Shown piece by piece: positions 5,568 through 5,861 of a stretch of 5,861 bases of DNA; positions within the stretch are counted from its first letter, which is position 1; every line of letters starts with the position of its first letter. The DNA lies in the NCBI GenBank assembly GCA_001593845.1, contig LUCF01000017.1, positions 9,742 through 15,602 on the forward strand, written 5' to 3'. Below the pieces are notes generated by a model that saw only the letters and a list, made by a program, of their open reading frames with translations, searched no databases and was not told the origin of the DNA. Source of the stretch: Candidatus Bathyarchaeota archaeon B63 (GTDB lineage: Archaea; Thermoproteota; Bathyarchaeia; Bathyarchaeales; DTEX01). The position numbers and the translations under genes are program-made.

Positions 5568-5861
5568 CACTCAACCTCCATGATCACCGATGTACCCTCG
5601 ATGTTCTGGACTGTTATCATGTGGACCTCCTTCCCCTCGAAGTATGTCTGATTCGGCGTTATCGCCAGGTACTGAGCGGCCCCCTCAACGGCTGAGATTA
5701 GGAGGTTCGCTATGACCTCGCGGTTCCTGGGGTCCATGTGGACATCGTACTCGTCGATCGCCCTGAATGGGGATCTGACGTGCTGCTGAAGGGCTAGGAG
5801 GAAGGCCATGACCGCCGTGCTTCTCCCCCCGCCGCTCTGCGAGTATATATTCAATGGGATA
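5567..5861 (-). CDS. SMC-family ATPase, Smc5/6-like, C-terminal head only (truncated by the window edge)
   Basis: The last 97 residues of a chromosome-maintenance SMC ATPase. Visible: ABC signature region QSGGGRST (near residue 8 of the fragment), helix AVMAFLLALQQ, Walker B with catalytic glutamate PFRAIDEYD, the D-loop HMDPRN, the following helix, then AQYLAITPNQ. Smc6 has PFR-LDEFDVYMD and Smc5 has QSGGERS, MDP-NER and SQYFFITPK at the same positions, whereas ordinary prokaryotic Smc has PFY-LDEVDA-LD. The fifth signature residue, normally E or Q, is G here. The protein continues beyond the window, so the Walker A head, coiled coils and hinge are not visible. The TTG at 5854 is an internal leucine codon. 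The stop overlaps the ATG of the kleisin-like gene, so the two are co-translated. Rad50 is less likely because the following residues are SMC5/6-like. Confidence 0.85.
   Translation of the reverse strand, partial: IPLNIYSQSGGGRSTAVMAFLLALQQHVRSPFRAIDEYDVHMDPRNREVIANLLISAVEGAAQYLAITPNQTYFEGKEVHMITVQNIEGTSVIMEVE
5574..5579 (-). promoter_or_regulatory. Ribosome binding site of the Nse4-like gene
   Basis: GGAGGT on the minus strand lies within the last codons of the SMC gene, six bases before ATG 5567. When aligned to the full GGAGGTGATC, the spacing to the ATG is the same two bases as for rps19, which favours ATG 5567 over GTG 5570. Confidence 0.7.

Noticed and set aside
4195..5861. Interpretation as ScpA-ScpB-Smc, MukBEF/MksBEF or Wadjet (JetABCD) operon
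   Set aside because: No ScpA-type N-terminal motif, no ScpB features, no JetD-like nuclease in view, and the SMC Walker B region (PFRAIDEYDVHMDP) is of Smc5/6 type; the Nse4/Nse3 motifs fit better.
1..5861. tRNA genes, CRISPR arrays, insertion sequences
   Set aside because: No cloverleaf, regularly spaced repeats, transposase motifs or terminal inverted repeats were seen; the gaps between genes are all about 107 bases or shorter.

Overview
The window is archaeal chromosome. The left end carries archaeal-type ribosomal proteins uL2 and uS19. Translation signals are matches to the archaeal anti-Shine-Dalgarno (core GGAGGTGATC), promoters are TATA-like (TTTAAAA, TTATAAA), and start codons are a mix of ATG, GTG and possibly TTG. 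The ArgRS is of the archaeal type. AGG/ATA-rich codon use and fairly high GC would suit a thermophilic TACK archaeon, possibly Korarchaeota, but that placement is a low-confidence inference.

Layout. (1) Positions 1-772, plus strand: the 3' part of rpl2, then complete rps19, which has its own TATA-like box and a perfect SD. The expected next S10-operon gene (rpl22) is absent. (2) 823-2793, minus strand: argS, convergent with rps19, with a T-rich terminator just after its stop. (3) 2794-2900: a divergent promoter region with a TATA box for argS and an exact 13-bp direct repeat. (4) 2901-4184, plus strand: a LarA-family (DUF2088) nickel-pincer-cofactor-dependent racemase/epimerase-like protein that keeps the three histidines and the cofactor lysine. 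(5) 4195-5861, minus strand: a tightly overlapping three-gene operon entering from the right edge.

The right-hand operon is the most interesting part. Its first gene, of which only the C-terminus is present, is an SMC-family ATPase head whose signature and Walker B regions resemble eukaryotic Smc5 and Smc6 more than bacterial/archaeal Smc. The second gene has the N-terminal helix pattern and C-terminal domain of the kleisin Nse4. The third matches the double winged-helix MAGE/Nse3 fold, including its C-terminal signature. Together they look like a minimal archaeal SMC-kleisin-KITE complex of the Smc5/6 type (ATPase, Nse4-like, Nse3-like), translated from overlapping reading frames. The assignments come from remembered family motifs read against the sequence, not from a database search; the agreement of three adjacent genes makes the case stronger than any one of them.
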